A stretch of DNA of 64,000 nucleotides from Panorpa germanica (lineage: Eukaryota > Arthropoda > Insecta > Mecoptera > Panorpidae). The translations under genes were made by a program, and so were the position numbers. Positions 20,215-35,200 of the stretch are shown piece after piece; the stretch's first letter is position 1; each line of letters begins with the position of its first letter. The stretch spans positions 11,160,001-11,224,000 of the forward strand of contig OY783216.1 in assembly GCA_963678705.1 (NCBI GenBank), written 5' to 3'. The notes beneath the pieces are model-generated. The model had not been told where the DNA came from and made no database searches. It saw only the letters and a program-made list of their open reading frames with translations.

Positions 20215-23200
20215 CTAAAGAAGGTAAGAGGTCAACACAGCGCCGGTGGGAATAAGCGGTACTTTACATAAGAAATATACATGCAATTCTAAATAGAATA
20301 GAGAAAAATGTTATATTTATAGAGGTATAAGAATAGAGGATTGAATACTGTGTTAAAGGCAAAGAGAGATAGTTGCAGAGTGTTCTATGTGTCTTTTTCT
20401 AGCCGAGCATAGCGTCTGCTTGCTTACCCCCACCTCACGGCCAATCAACCAAACCAGCAGCAGCGGTTCGGTTAGAAAGAGACAGGTAGGACACTCGGCA
20501 GTTATCGCTCTCTTTGCGCACTCTATGTTTATATTTCTATGGTTATATTAATTTATATATACATGCTGGTAGATATTTAGAAGGAACTGTACGGATGAAG
20601 GGGTGGGGGGACGTAAAGGAAGGGAAAGGGGATTGTTTGACACAGCTATCAATACACTTTCGTTTTAACAGGCTGTCATTAATTATATCTAATTGTAATA
20701 AGCGTAATGAAAGTTTAAATTACTTGGTTTTTGGTTTGTTCGTTAATTTCGAACAGCAAAAAGTTAATATCATTTGTTAAGAATTAAGAAGCATTTGAAG
20801 CATTAGTGACTGTAGATATATTACTGAAGGAACATCTTAAGTGGGGGTTCGAAGATTTAGTGTGTTTCTCGCAAAACACCACCCTCACTGTGAGAAACAC
20901 ATAGTAAAAATTACTATGTGAACACAGTAACTGGGTGCTATAATGATTATAGTATAAACATTTGTTTTTATATTTATTTATGTGTAAGAGATTCTTTGCT
21001 GGTTTTAGACAAGTACTGCTTTCACACTGCTCTATGGAAACGGTGTCTGTTACAAATGTGAGACCTCGACATCACTAAAAACTGCCAACATAGTTCATAG
21101 AATTTCGTAAGTATAATTATAAAAATATATTATTAAATATAAATATAAATAAAAAATATTCACATTATATTTATAAAAAAGTTTAACTCATTAAATCTGA
21201 CAACAACGCGCAACGTTAAATTAATAAAATAATTAAATTTTTAAAACTAATAATTAAAAAAAAATCTGGCAACAACGTCAAATAAAGAAATACATATTCA
21301 CTTTAAAAACAATTTGCTTTAAAAAACATTGTTTACACAGGTGTTCATATTTTCCCTTTTGTATTTTAAAATATTTGCAATTTAAATTAATTTACCTCTA
21401 ATTTTTTTTAACATCTGTCATTTATTTCTATTTAAAGATAATTTATTAGTTTGTTGATCTAGATTTGTTTTAAAACACGAGATTCATCCCGGTAGATTCA
21501 CTTAGTCAATTATGGAAAATTAATAATGATTATTTTACTAAAATTTTTATTTATTTATTGAGGCCTGTGTACACTAATCTCTGATTGGTTGGACAAGGTC
21601 GTACGAGTGGTCAGGTGACTAGGGGTGGGGGTAATGAAAATGACTTGTTAACTTGTATATTATAAAAGTTTTTTAAAAATTCAAAAACTTAAAAATAAGT
21701 ACGTTGAACAGAGAGGACCTCTGTACTAAGGTTATTATTATTTTCTAGTATTTCAGATACAAGTAGAAACAAAAAATTAAATTGTTTCCAGTGATAATTG
21801 AGTTTGTGGGTGTCAAAGACGCTGCAACAGTGTCCAGAAAATTGTAAGTTATTTTATTGTATTTTTGTTGTACTTTCTTTAAGAACAGCCCATTCAAAAT
21901 ATTTCTTTTCGTCGAACTTCCCGCTCTTGTCCCTCTCTTACCATACACGCACCGAGTGTCAAAATATTTGCGTTGCTTTGCATCGGGCTTACTAGTTACA
22001 GATCACATATGATAATAGATGGACATCTACAGAAAAAATAGTAGTAAAATACATTAATAAATAAATTAATTTGTTGATTCTTATAATGCGCCTAATATTA
22101 ATAATTTACAAAAACAATCATTCCACACATTCTGCTAAAAAATAATAAAATAATTTAATTGAAGCACTTTGTAACTTCGGCTTCAAGATGTCTATGGTGT
22201 TGCCCGGTTCATATTTTTTTGCACAATTACCGATGAACCCCCTACTATTTTAATTACTAGACCAAATGCATTTTTATAACCTAATCAGTTGTGTGGTGAA
22301 TGTCAAGGGCTCCATGTTGCTCCGATATTAATTTTACGAAAAGAATTATTATAAATTAAAATTTTCTTTATAGCCCTCAAAATTTTTCAAAATCTATTTA
22401 ATTTATTAACGTATTATTGATTAGTAATTATGCAACATTAGGGTTATGTTTTTAACCATGTTTTTTCGTGAAATTAATATTAATTTACGATTTAATTAAT
22501 TAATTAAATTACGATTAATATTAATATTGATATTGCTTGGCGTCGCCTTGTCCGGACATGTTCAGACTTGCGTGGGTCAGTGAAACACGTGTTGGAATCA
22601 GTACGTACATTCTAATTGTTTTATTTCACTGTTTACATGTTACGCAGTGATGATGTTAGGTTAGAAAATATTTGTCTATTGTTTGACGATGTCTTTTTAA
22701 AATTATTCTAAATTTAATGTGCAATTTTAAAGCCATATTTTCTTGTGCATTTTTATAGCGAATTAATTATTTTTTAATTTTATTATTGAAATTAACCAGG
22801 CGGATATCTATACCTAGTGCTACCACAGACGAACTCCTGGAGCTGTAGTGACAAACCTTCTCCTGAGAACTTTGATTTAGATTTTAGGTAAATTTTGATT
22901 AAGTAATTAATTGGCAGCGGTGTAGCCCACAAATATGACACCTTCAAAAATGTTTTCACACTATAAAGTGTCAGTGCTAGGACTAGCATTGAATAATGAG
23001 TAAGTCGACATTGAATAAAATTAAATAAATTAATTTATGTTTTAAAATTTATCTAACGTTGATCCATTTCCAACGACAACCTCCTACTATGTTAGCTTTT
23101 GTAAAGGACTCACCACACTCATCATACCACAGGACTCATCTGAACCACACTGCTGTCTAATAAGTTTATATTAAAAATTTCAAATTCAAAATAAATTGAT

Positions 23201-26200
23201 TTCTTATTGACGCAATTAAAAGTAATTTTTCTAACTGTTGTTTTACTTATTACAGAAGCGGTTCCACGTAGTGACTTATTCTACGGCGAGAAGATCACCA
23301 AGAGGCAGTCTATTTGGGCGCCGTGATGTCTACAAGCAGTTAGCAGTACGCAGAGTTCAGACCGTGAGTACAACTTCATTTCCTGGTGGCGGTTCTAAGC
23401 AACAAGTGTCGTCTAGTCCATTAAAAATCACTTCAATTTACATTAATTAATAATTTAGTAATTCATAATTATTTATTGATTTCACTGTACAAATAATTGC
23501 ACCGATTTTTAATGGGTTGAATTAATATTTTGAAAATGTGCAACTGTTCTATTTCCTGTCCCTACAGCAAACGATTTCCGGTTCGATGCGCGTTGTTCGA
23601 GTTGTTTGATAAACTGAGGTTTTTTTAAAAATTAGTTTCCGATTTGTTTTGGCAACGAGTAATTTAAGAACGTATTCCTAGTTTTACAAAATATTTACAT
23701 TTAAAAATCAAAATAAAAATAACTAATAAAACTGCTAACACAGTTACATTTATTTAACGTTTATTTTACGGTAAAAAGTTTACCTTTTCATTAAATTTAA
23801 TTATACGCGTTAAATCAATTTACTATTGATTGTTAGCGTTAGTTATATTCTCGATAAATTCTAATGTCGTCTAAATCTAACAAACTTTAAAGAAACTAAG
23901 AAACATTTAAAACAATTTAACAATTAGAGTTTCGCGAATTTTAAACGAAGTGATGTTTTAAATAAAAATTAAATAAATTGTGATTTAAATGACTATTATA
24001 GACTATTGTGCCAAATGGGGCCATCGTGCGCAGGACTTCTAGAAGAAAGGTAATTCAAGATCTCAATGGCGATATCATAAAATGGCTCAATGGCGATAAA
24101 ATTATTATCAGTGTTAGATCATAATCTAACACTGATAATAATTTTCTAACCAACGCTTTTCTGTTGTTACAGATGAACTACAGGACCTTCGTCCCAGCCT
24201 ACCTGATGTATGAGCCTTCACAATTCTTCCGTTTCAGCGCATTGTTTATAATTAAAATGTATGCAAAACATGTTTTTATTAAAATTGTAAATAATACAGA
24301 ATTTGCTAAATATTCCTATAAACAAATTATTTCTATTGTTGCAGATTTCTTTCAGTATTGTTGTAGCAGTTCATCTTTAGTGGAAGGAGCCATCTTGCAC
24401 CAGGATATCATCAGAAAGGTGATTGTGATTAGAATCTAATCTAATTCATCTTAAATGTTTATCTAATCAATTTCGTTTAATTGCAGCTCACTTCAGGGTT
24501 TAAAAGCAGTGACAATGAGCTCGGTGAGTGCTTTTTAAATATTTCAGTGGTTTCCAATCTTGACTTAACTACATATAAAAGTAGTCTCGCCCTCCTCCCC
24601 AACATCTTACCCTCTTCTTTATTCGGGTTTTTAGTTAAATATAGGTTTTAGGTAGGATACTATTTATACACCTTATGTGCCATGCCCCACAGTTTGGAAA
24701 CTAGTGTTCTTTGGTGTTGGGATGAATATATACTGTGCTTCTTTGACACTTGTTGCATTTTTTTTAAATTTGACATGTTTTGTTTATTATGTTATTTATT
24801 TATTTATTAGAATTAGGTTATCTGCATTAACATTTTTCTTACGTATCGTTTGATTTTCATTTATTTGTTTTCAAAATCCATCACTAAAACGAAATGCCAA
24901 AGAATGCTTAACACGTGGAAACAATTTGGATTCGAATTAGTATAGGATTCAACATTTGGGCGATATAATGCATTACCCCATCCCACCTTATAAACTTACG
25001 CTTTAAAATACGAAATATCTTTTCCTGAACGTACCCAAATATATTTTCTACCTATGGCTTAGAACGTACTTTGAAAAATCTTGCTCAAATTGTAAGCAGG
25101 CTATTCGAGATTCTCTTCATTACAAGAAATTTAACATGTACTACATAAATTTGATCGAGAATTCGGAAACATAACCTCACTTTACCTACAATACATGTCC
25201 AATATGTATTACTCGTTGAAACCGTCACCGCAAGAGAAAGGTACAAAGATATTGATTAGTGTGTCAAACAGGGAATTAACTACTCGGCCAGACCATTTAT
25301 ATAACTGAGCTTGATTAATTATGACATTAACACCATCTTCACTTTATTGTCTTTCATTTATGGTACGTTTGATATGAAGTAGCTTGGTCACCAGCACTAG
25401 CACCAGAAAAACAACATTCATTTGGCAATAATTCACAATATCGGACTTACCGGGATAATAGAGGGCTTCCTTCTTCCTGGTGTAGTTTGCCTCGGGGATG
25501 GTTAAGTCGCAGAAGACGTTGACAGGTGATTCATCAAGGTCATCTTTTCTTAAAGTCACACGTGCTGTTATATCGAACAAACCGTCAGGGTTGGAGATCA
25601 CGTTTGCTTCTGTACCTTCTGCAGGTTCACTGAAAATAAAATGTTGTGTTAGGGTGGAAAATTTTAGGTCAAAACGATAAAAAAAAGCATATTTTCGATG
25701 TTTTTTGAGGACACAGTTAATATATAATTATTTCTATAATTACTACGTGATAAAATGACATTTGAAAAATACTTTGTGAGATTTTTCAGATATTCAATTT
25801 TTACAGCACTTAGAAGTCAAAATATCGATTTTTCATGAAAAAAATCAGAAACTTTGTTATTTTAAAATACGTTAAAATTCAAAAATAAAAAGAAAGTCGA
25901 CAGCGTTACCTCGGCACTCATATAAAGAAAGAGTGTACAAAGAATAAAAAGAATTTTAAAAGAATAGGTCCAGTAGATTTTGAGCTAGAGAGGGCCCCGT
26001 CTCTGAAAAAGCTATGTGTGAGAAACCGCTTTTAAAAGATTCAAAGTAACACGAAACCAAACTAGAGAGTTGAAGACTTAAAATACTATATCTCCGACAG
26101 TTAAAGTTAATATGTTGTATAATAATATAAATAAATTAAAAAAAAAATGAAAAATAAAAGTTGAAACATTACTGCAAGTAAGCATACATTGTATATACTT

Positions 26201-29200
26201 GAAATTAGAAAACAAAATTGTTTTTGTATAAGCTCGAAAAACGTGTTTAAAGTTTATCTTCGTTAAATTTCATACACAGGCTTTGAGATAGGCTGAATAT
26301 TTTCTTAAAGGCCATACGAAACAATAAATAAATACAAGGTTTTTTGAAAGTGTTAGAAAGAGACAGAAAAGTGTAGAAAAAACACAGGCCGTAGATTGAA
26401 ACATTCCTGTTCATGAAGCCTGTACAAGTTACAAAGGGGTTTACCAATGAAAGCAGCTATAGACTTTAATTTTCTAATTAAACTCAAACTTTAAGACCAT
26501 TCCGATCCATGCCGTTACATTTCTCTCTCGCAGGAGAATTAGTTTTGTATTTTAATTTCTTGTTCCATCTATTTTACTTTATATTTTGTTTTCCACTTTA
26601 AAGGAGTAAACGTCAGAAATGAAGTCGAAGTACCAGGAGTTTTATGTTTTAATTGAATGTTCAATGGTACTACTATGAACAGAATTAAAATCAAGTAAAA
26701 CATTATGTAATAGTTGAAGAAAATAAAAAGAAAAACTGACTTGAGTAGACATCATTAAAACACTGATTCTTTAGTTAGTCTTAAGATTGGTCCAGTCTGT
26801 TTGAAAAGTTTAGCGATGGTAAAATTTGATGAGATTATATTTGAAGGGACAGGTGGAGGTCTAACCTTGGGCGGGTAATTTATGGGGGCGCCAAATTCAT
26901 ATATTTGAAAAACTATATGATTCCTCAAGGTGCTGTGTGCACAGAAAATTGTTCTAACCTGTGAAAAGTTTTCCCCGCTTTAAGAATTTGACCCTTATCT
27001 AATAACCTTAGATTATGTTAGACAAGAGATTGATATTTCTACTTAAAATTGTATGTAGGGTGTAGGGAATAACTTTGTGAGCGATATTTATCCTTTTTGG
27101 GCCTTATCTTAACGTTACAATCTTTGAAAGCCTGTCAATGTAATGTTCTATATTCTTTCAGAACTGAAGAGGAGAACAGATGCTTCCAAATCTTCGGCCA
27201 TAGGTCTGAGCCGTTCTTTGTATTATATTTGTTAATAAATAATAATGCACCAATATTTTAAATGTAATTAGAAATAGTCTGAATAAAGATTTTAGGAAAA
27301 CAAAAATAGAAAAATTTACCCAGAAATTTCTAAAAAAACGTGGTGCTTTTTCTATGAGATTCGAGCAAATGTCGTTCGACAATTAATTGTCGAATATTAA
27401 ATCAAGCTAATAATTGATTCAGTTGTTATCAAAAAAAGAAACAGGAGTATTACGAAAGAGATGGACTGGCGATCGAGGAGGCAGAGAGAAGAAGAGAAGG
27501 AGGCGCAAGTGTGGAAGATGAGCTAAGGAGAAGGGACAAGGAGATACAGCAACAGGAAAGAATGAAAAAAATCGAGAAGAGCAATTAAAACACAAGATAT
27601 AAAAGGATTTGGCAGAGAGAGATACCACATTACTTAAGAGAAAAAGACACAAAAAACATGAGAAGGATTTCCAGATTTAGATTGGGATACGGGGAGTAAG
27701 GAAACAGATCCTGGGCAAATAGCGAGGAAAGGATGTGTAGAATGTGCGGAACGGAGTTTGAAACACTGGAGCACATTAAGTTTTCTTGTCAGAAAAAAGT
27801 AATGAGTGAGAAGAATATTATGCAGTTATTAAAGGGAGGCAGTGAAGGGAAGAGGTGGATGGCGGAAATAGAGAAAAGGAACAGGGAAAGAAAAGTAACG
27901 CTAGAGCAGAAGTGATTTTAATCTGAAATCGGACAAAGAGAAGAAGAGACAAAGGAGACAAGAGATGTAGGTTTTTTCTTTTGGAATTGGGTTTTAGTTG
28001 GTAATTAAATCTTTTGGAATGTAATTAAGCACAATAATATGTAATTTATTGATTTAAGGCGGAAGAATATAGTGCCTAATGGCAAGAACATTACAATAAA
28101 TAATAATAATAATAATAATAATTGATTGAGTTGTTTATTTTTATTTTAAGCATGAAAAATTGATTGATAATTAGACAGGACAACGTCTGTCGGGTCAGTT
28201 AGTAATCGATAAATTTAAATCTGTAACATTTTTCATAATAGTAACAAATATTGAATCCTATTGGTCCATAACTTGCTCCATAATCTGAAACGCAAGCAAA
28301 TAAGAACTGTGCTCCAGCAGATAACGATAAATGTCATAACTCCATGAAGCTGTACGAGATCAAAGAAATGATTAGCATTCTGTAACATTCATCAACGTCA
28401 AATAACAAACACTGGAACGATTTAATTAAAATTCTGTTCTATCCCACCCCCGTATCACCCCTGTTGTTATCCATCACCCCTATCTAATGCTAGTCCCGCG
28501 TTGAGTCGCAAATCATTTCCCTGACAACCACGACACGTGTTAATATTTTGGTTAATTAACAATAAAACCATTTGTGAAACACGAGTAATTTAATGGGGGC
28601 CTGACATTGACTAACTAACACTCTATTTTATTAAATGTAACTAATATAAACAACAATAATGCTCGTATCAAACGCATTGACTTTATTGATAATGTAAAAA
28701 GAAATGATAACAAAAAATTGATACAGAAAAAGTATTGCTGCAAAGCAAGCTAGCGGACTCTGCTACACCGAGGCAAATGCTTTATCAACACACGAAATTC
28801 AGATTTGAAAAGTAGCGTCACTAGAATCTGTGTAACTCGTAATCTAATGGTCAGAATGTCATGAAATTTTAACCATATCATTTGGAGATTATCTAAAAAC
28901 CATATAAATAGCTTTTTATATATAATCATACGTACTTATTAAGTCACGAAAAAGAGAAAGGCCCGAAAATGAGAAAGGAGTATTACGAAAGAAATGGAAT
29001 GGAAAAGAAGAAGAAGAAAGAATGTAAAAACAACCCAATTACAACCCAAGATATAAAAGGATTTGGAAGAGACAGATACCACACTACTTAAGAGAAAAAG
29101 ACATAAAAAACATGAGAAGGATTGCCAGATTTAGATTGAGAAACGAGGAGTAAGGAAACAGATACTGGGCAAAGATAAATAGCAAGGAAAGAATGTATAG

Positions 29201-32200
29201 AGTGTGCGGAGTCAAGAGAAGAAGAAGCAGAAAAGTACTTTTGAAAATAGAAAGGTGTAGAATAGTTTTAAGTTTAATTTCATGTTGAAGTTCTATGAAA
29301 TGTATTAAGAATGTAGATTGTAAAGCCGAAAGGCACACAATTAATATAATATATAATATATAAAGTGACGTATAAATAATATTAACGTGAGTGTTTGCAG
29401 AAAGAAACCTTAAGGGAAGGGGGAGTGGGGGTTGCGTGAAGGTAACCGTCCGCAGGTCTGCACTGCACGCATCAAACGTATTGCTTTTTATATAGATAAT
29501 ATAAAAAGAAATATGTAAAGTACAACATTTCGAAATTTCAATTACCGTTCAATATCTTTTAAATTGACTTTCTCCCGCTTTTGAAATAGCTGTAATATAA
29601 TTTAAATATATTCCATGATCTCCTTTATTACACAATCTATATGAAACACATATGAGAAGTGAAGTATTGGAACTTTCCTTTTCCTTTTCCTGTTCAAATC
29701 GATAGCTCGACTTCAATAGCGTTACCATCACATAATCCAACGATATTTCTTTATTCCTAAGAACGTTATTTATTATGATAATCATCCTATAAGTTCAAGT
29801 TTCACCAAATGATTCGTGACGTCGTCAAATAGAGATACTTCATGACTGTCACTTTTCCAAATGACTTACATTAAATTTATTGCTTTCCATATTGGTTTCT
29901 CAGATGTTTTTTTCTATTTTCTATCAGACTTGTAATGGGTGCTATGTATTTTATTGCTGCTTTACTATCTGCATTAATATCTTGAATCAAAATCTGTTGT
30001 ATATATTAGTTTCTAGGGACGATATATAGATGGCATTACTATCCAGCGTTTATAAATCAAATAGACGTTCTTCCTAAACTGTTAATCATGGCTAAGCATT
30101 TTTCTTAAGGCGTTTTAACTGTGTTTTTTATTATTCTTTATCGTCATCTTGTTGCGTTCATCTGTTGTATACATTGTAAACTTGTACTTAAATGTTAGGT
30201 TAGTAATAGTTTTGCAGTACTACCAAATTAACGCCTTGCTCGCATGGTATTAAATCCGCCACTGAATATTAATTGACGGAAAACCACTAACAAACTGATG
30301 GAATGAAGACCACAGCGGGGTGGAAATAACAGGTGGATCTAAAGAAGATAGGTGTGAGGAATTGGAACATGGAAAAAAATTTAAAGCTACTCTACAAAGA
30401 CTCTAGCGCTAAGTTCATGATTGATTGGTGGAAAATTAATTAAAAAGCCATCTACAGTTGAACTTTAAGTGATTTCATTAGTTGATAAGTTTCTGCAGGT
30501 AACGCTGTCGAGTTTTTCTTTTTTTATTTATTTTTCAATTTTTTGTTACCTCGGCACTTATGTAAAGAAAGAGTGTGCAAAATTAGAAAAGAATCGGCGC
30601 AGTAGATTTTGAGCTAGAGAGGGCACCGACACTAAAAAAGCTACGTGTGAGAAACCGTATTTAAAAGTTTCAAAGTAACACGAAACCAAACCAGAGAGGT
30701 GAAGACTCCATACAGATTGAACTTACTACAGTTAAACTTTAAAGCCATGAAGGAATGTTTAAACGGTCCTTATTGGAAAGTAGAATGTGTTTCCTTTATC
30801 AACAGCACGCTTAAAAACACTTTAAGAGATTTCCAAAGATATTAGTGATTCTCAAAGTCAATCCTCGCATGTTGTAGGTGGTTTAGAACCTTAGCATAAT
30901 TACATCTGTAACTCACAACTACTAGAACATTTTAAAATCCTTTGTTGCCTTGGATTACACGGCTTAAGTAGATACCAAACTAGAATGTAGGTAGAAGTAA
31001 ATGCCTTTATATTAAAAGTGCTTTGTAAGGTTCAGAGTTCGTTTGCAAATTATCCGAACCGCTCAACGTGGATCTAACATTACTTCTACTTCCTTTGCTA
31101 TTCAAAATTATATGTTTCCATGAACTTCATTGTTTTACCAGTTTTTGATTTACATTACGTTCTAAGTTTTCATTGTTATTAGCTGCCTGTTACCTACACA
31201 ACAAAAGTTTCCCACTTCTGAAGTAACAAAACTACTAGTATAAAATGTGTATAACATATGTAATAAGACTGTTATAGGATGAAGTCTTGTAATAAAGCGA
31301 TGATAAACCAAAATAAAATGTTCATATGAGAGGGTGAGTGAGCTATAAGCCCGATAAACAGAAAACATGGGAAAAAATCTGAATGGGAGGTGAGGAGAAA
31401 TGAAAAGTAGAGGTCGATCTGCAGAATGTGTAAGCGAGAAAACGAGATACGAGATTCGGATTGATAGGCGGAGGTACAAAGAAGGAGAAAAGAGAAGGAA
31501 GATAAACAAGAAAGAGTAGGGAGCTAGAAAAGGTAGTGCCAAAAGTCTGAGAAAGTATCTTTTGAAGTATTAGAACGTTTATTAGGTTTACTTTGATAAT
31601 GAGATGAAATTAAGTGATTTAATATTGAAGGAATGGAAAGTCTAACGGGATGTGTATTAAATTAATAAATACAGAAACCGGGCTACCGAAATCAGGCGTA
31701 TCTCTCCAGAAAATATTTGTGACTAGATTTGTGAAGTCATTTTTAAAGTCACGTTTATTGCTATTTTATTGAAATATGGAAAACTTGAAGGAAATATATC
31801 TATTTAATATCTGTAAGTTTTGATTTTGTAACTTCATTTTTAGTCACATTTTCTTGTTTCTTTTTCTTGTTCGTCACTTACATAATATCAACTTTGTGTG
31901 TTACCTCGAAACAGCTATAAGTAGTATTCAACTTATAACTTTTATATATGGTATCTCTTTTACACTCTCTTGCGTAAAATATACAACTATTTATAGAAGG
32001 AATCGGACAAGGCATTAGCATATTATTTTCCTTATAAGTAGCATTTAATATGTTCTACAATATGTACGAAATAAAACCATGCGAGTATTTGTAGATTGAA
32101 TAATTATTCAATTGTTTAATGATAAAATTATTTTACACTTTTTTAATATAAATTTAACCACAAATTCTAATGATATAAAATGGTTGCGAAACATGCTACG

Positions 32201-35200
32201 ACAGTGCAAAAGCCAAAACACGAGTGACTCGAATGCCATACGGCTGTAGCGTGCACAGCAGTCGTCGTTGTGTTGCCCAACACGTCGCTGTGTTGCCCTG
32301 AGTAAGATTTCTACCAGAGACAACAATACAATATTAAACTAGAATGTCAACAGAGACACATTTTATGTTCTGTGCTAATTTTGTACTGAACATAAATTAC
32401 CAGCCAGCAGAACGTAGCTGATCCCACAACCAACTTAAAATATATATAAAAATACATTAATACATAGAGCTACATAAATTTACAAACTTCTTAAATCTAT
32501 GATAGTCTACATAATTGTATGAGAATAATATAAAATAAAACAAAATAACAATTATTCTAAAGATAACAGAAAACGTAATTAACATTTTAGCATACATTAT
32601 CAATTGCATAATGTACACAACAATCAATTCAGTGGTAATCTACACAATTTTGTGATGGGTCTGTTGTAGATCTTATCACCAATTTTTATTTCCGCCACTC
32701 TCACCTTTCCATCTTTACCAAAAAAGACCTTTGTGATTCTGGCCATTGGCCAATTTAATGGGGGTGAGTTTAGATTCTTTACAATAACTAAATCACCTTC
32801 TTTCAGGTTCTCATTAGCATATTTCCACTTGGGACGGCTCTGAAGCTGTGTGAGATAATCCTTAGACCAAGCTTGCCAAAAGTCTTGTTTTAGTTTTTTA
32901 ACAATATTCCAAAACTTAAGACGATTGACTGGTACCTCTGTTAAATTAACTTCAGGGTATTCAATCAGAGCAGTGCCAATTAGAAAATGTGCTGGAGTCA
33001 AATACTTATATTCATTTGGGCTTAGTGGAAGCAGTGGTCTTGAGTTTAGCACACCTTCAATCTGTATGACAACTGAATTTAATTCTTCATAAGTTAAGGC
33101 CAAATTACCAACTACTCTCTTAAGGTGGTGCTTCACACTTTTGACCCCTGCTTCCCATATACCACCAAATTCAGGAGCATAACTGGGTATAAACATAAAT
33201 TTTATATATAGATTATTACAAAAACTTATAACATTATTTCTATGAGACTTATTAGTCTGTAAATTATACAACTCTTTTAATTCATTAGCAGCACCCTTGA
33301 ATGTTTTAGCATTGTCACAATAAATTTTAGTAGGCATGCCTCGTCTAGAAATAAAACGATTGAGACATGCCAAGAATGTTTCAGTTCTTAAATCAGAAAC
33401 CACTTCCATGTGTATGGCCTTTGTAGAAAAGCAAACAAACAATGAAATGTAACCTTTTGTAATCAATGGTTTACGTATGCGAGCTATCTTTATGTTAAAA
33501 GGTCCACAAAAATCTACACCTACATGCTGAAATGGTCTTGTAGCTGTAACTCTGTCAGCTGGCAAAGAACCCATCAATTGTTTAGCAGATTCAGCCTTCA
33601 ATCGTGAACATATAACACATTTGTATAGTACCTTTTTGACCTCCCGTATGCCATTGATAATCCAGAACTTTTGAGACAAGGAGCTGAGTACTAATCTAGC
33701 ACCAGCATGGAGCAAACGTAAGTGCTCATTTTTGATTATGATAGAAGTGATATTGTTGTCCTTTGGCAGTATGACTGGGTGCATTTTATCTTTTGCAATG
33801 CCTGCATTTTGCAATCTGCCACCAACACGAATTAAACCAGTGCTGTCTATGAAAGGGTGGAGATTACCTATACCGGTCATGATAATGATACCACCTAAGA
33901 GACATTTTATTTCTTTAAAAAATATTTGCCTTTGAACTGAGCGAATGATAATTAATAATGAATTATGAAGTTCTTGTGGAGATAAATGTCCACAAATATT
34001 ATTTTTAGAAATAGTAAGATAAGAACAAATTGAACTGTGTACTGCCTTTTTACAATTATTAAAGAATCTATACACATAAGCTAATACACGCTGTAGCTTA
34101 TTGATATTGGAGAATTTTTTAAACAAGTCTAGCATTAACGGTGCTTGTTCGACTTCAATGTTACAAACATTACAGTTTTTATCTTCATCGTCTGATAGAA
34201 GTACTGTATTTAAATCAAAATAATGATCATGTTTAAAATGAGAATTGGATAGATACTGGGGACCGTTCCACCAAAGATTTTGATTTTTTAAGTGTTGTGG
34301 TTCTATACCACGAGAAATTATATCAGCTGGGTTATCAGCTGATTTTACATAGTACCAAGAGAATTTATCTGTGAGCTCTGTTATTTTCTTTACTCTGTTA
34401 TTAACATAGATATTGGTTTTTAATTTGTCCGCTTGAATCCAAGCAAGGACTATTTTGGAATCACAATAAAAGAAAACTCTATGTTCCAATCTAGTTTTGA
34501 GTAAATTACTAACTCTAACCGCAAGTTGTGCCAACAAAACTGCACTATTTAGCTCTAGTTGGGGTATTGTAAGTACCTTATCTAGTGGAGCCACACGAGA
34601 CTTGGCACAAATTAATTTTGTTTTTACGTTGCCTTCTGCTGTAACGGTTCTTAAATATAGGCAGCACCCGTACGCCTTCATAGATGCGTCTGCATAGCCT
34701 ATTAACTCTGCAGTGACAAAATTTTCCTCCTTTATAAGTCGATCTATTGAAATGCTGTCTGCTATCTTTAGACCATTAAGGAACTTTTCCCACATCTGTA
34801 ATTGTTTGTCAGGCAGCGGTGCGTCCCAATCTATTTTCAAAAACCAAAGCTCTTGCATGATTAACTTGGCAACTACAATTATAGGGCCAATCAATCCTAA
34901 CGGGTCAAATAAAGTCCCAATAAAACTAAGCACTTTTCTTTTAGTATTCAAATTGTTACTATTCGTGTTAGGACATTTAAAAGTAAATGTATCCAAAATA
35001 ACATTGTATTTTAGACCTAATGTTTTAATAATGGCTGATTTATTTAAATCCAATTCATTGATATATTTTTTATCACTAGAGATGTCGTCGAGCACTGGGG
35101 GATGATTGGAAGACCATTTGTGTAATTTAAAATTACCTAATTGTAACAAACCAATTAATTGAGACTTTAATTCAGATAACTCTTCCACGTCATCGCACCC

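Noticed and set aside
22792..22989. Minus-strand frame starting MLVLALTLYSVK as a membrane exon of the Ig gene
   Set aside because: It lies between exons D and E, has no matching acceptor in phase 1, and would compete with the better-supported exon E.
27419..27652. 77-residue minus-strand frame
   Set aside because: Antisense shadow of the purine-rich LINE coding end.
31162..31542. 126-residue minus-strand frame
   Set aside because: Compositional Leu/Phe/Ser frame opposite purine-rich DNA; no domain, no splice context.
32108..32326. 72-codon frame present twice (also 38505-38723)
   Set aside because: Both copies lie inside the BEL/Pao LTRs and are identical because the LTRs are; not a gene pair.
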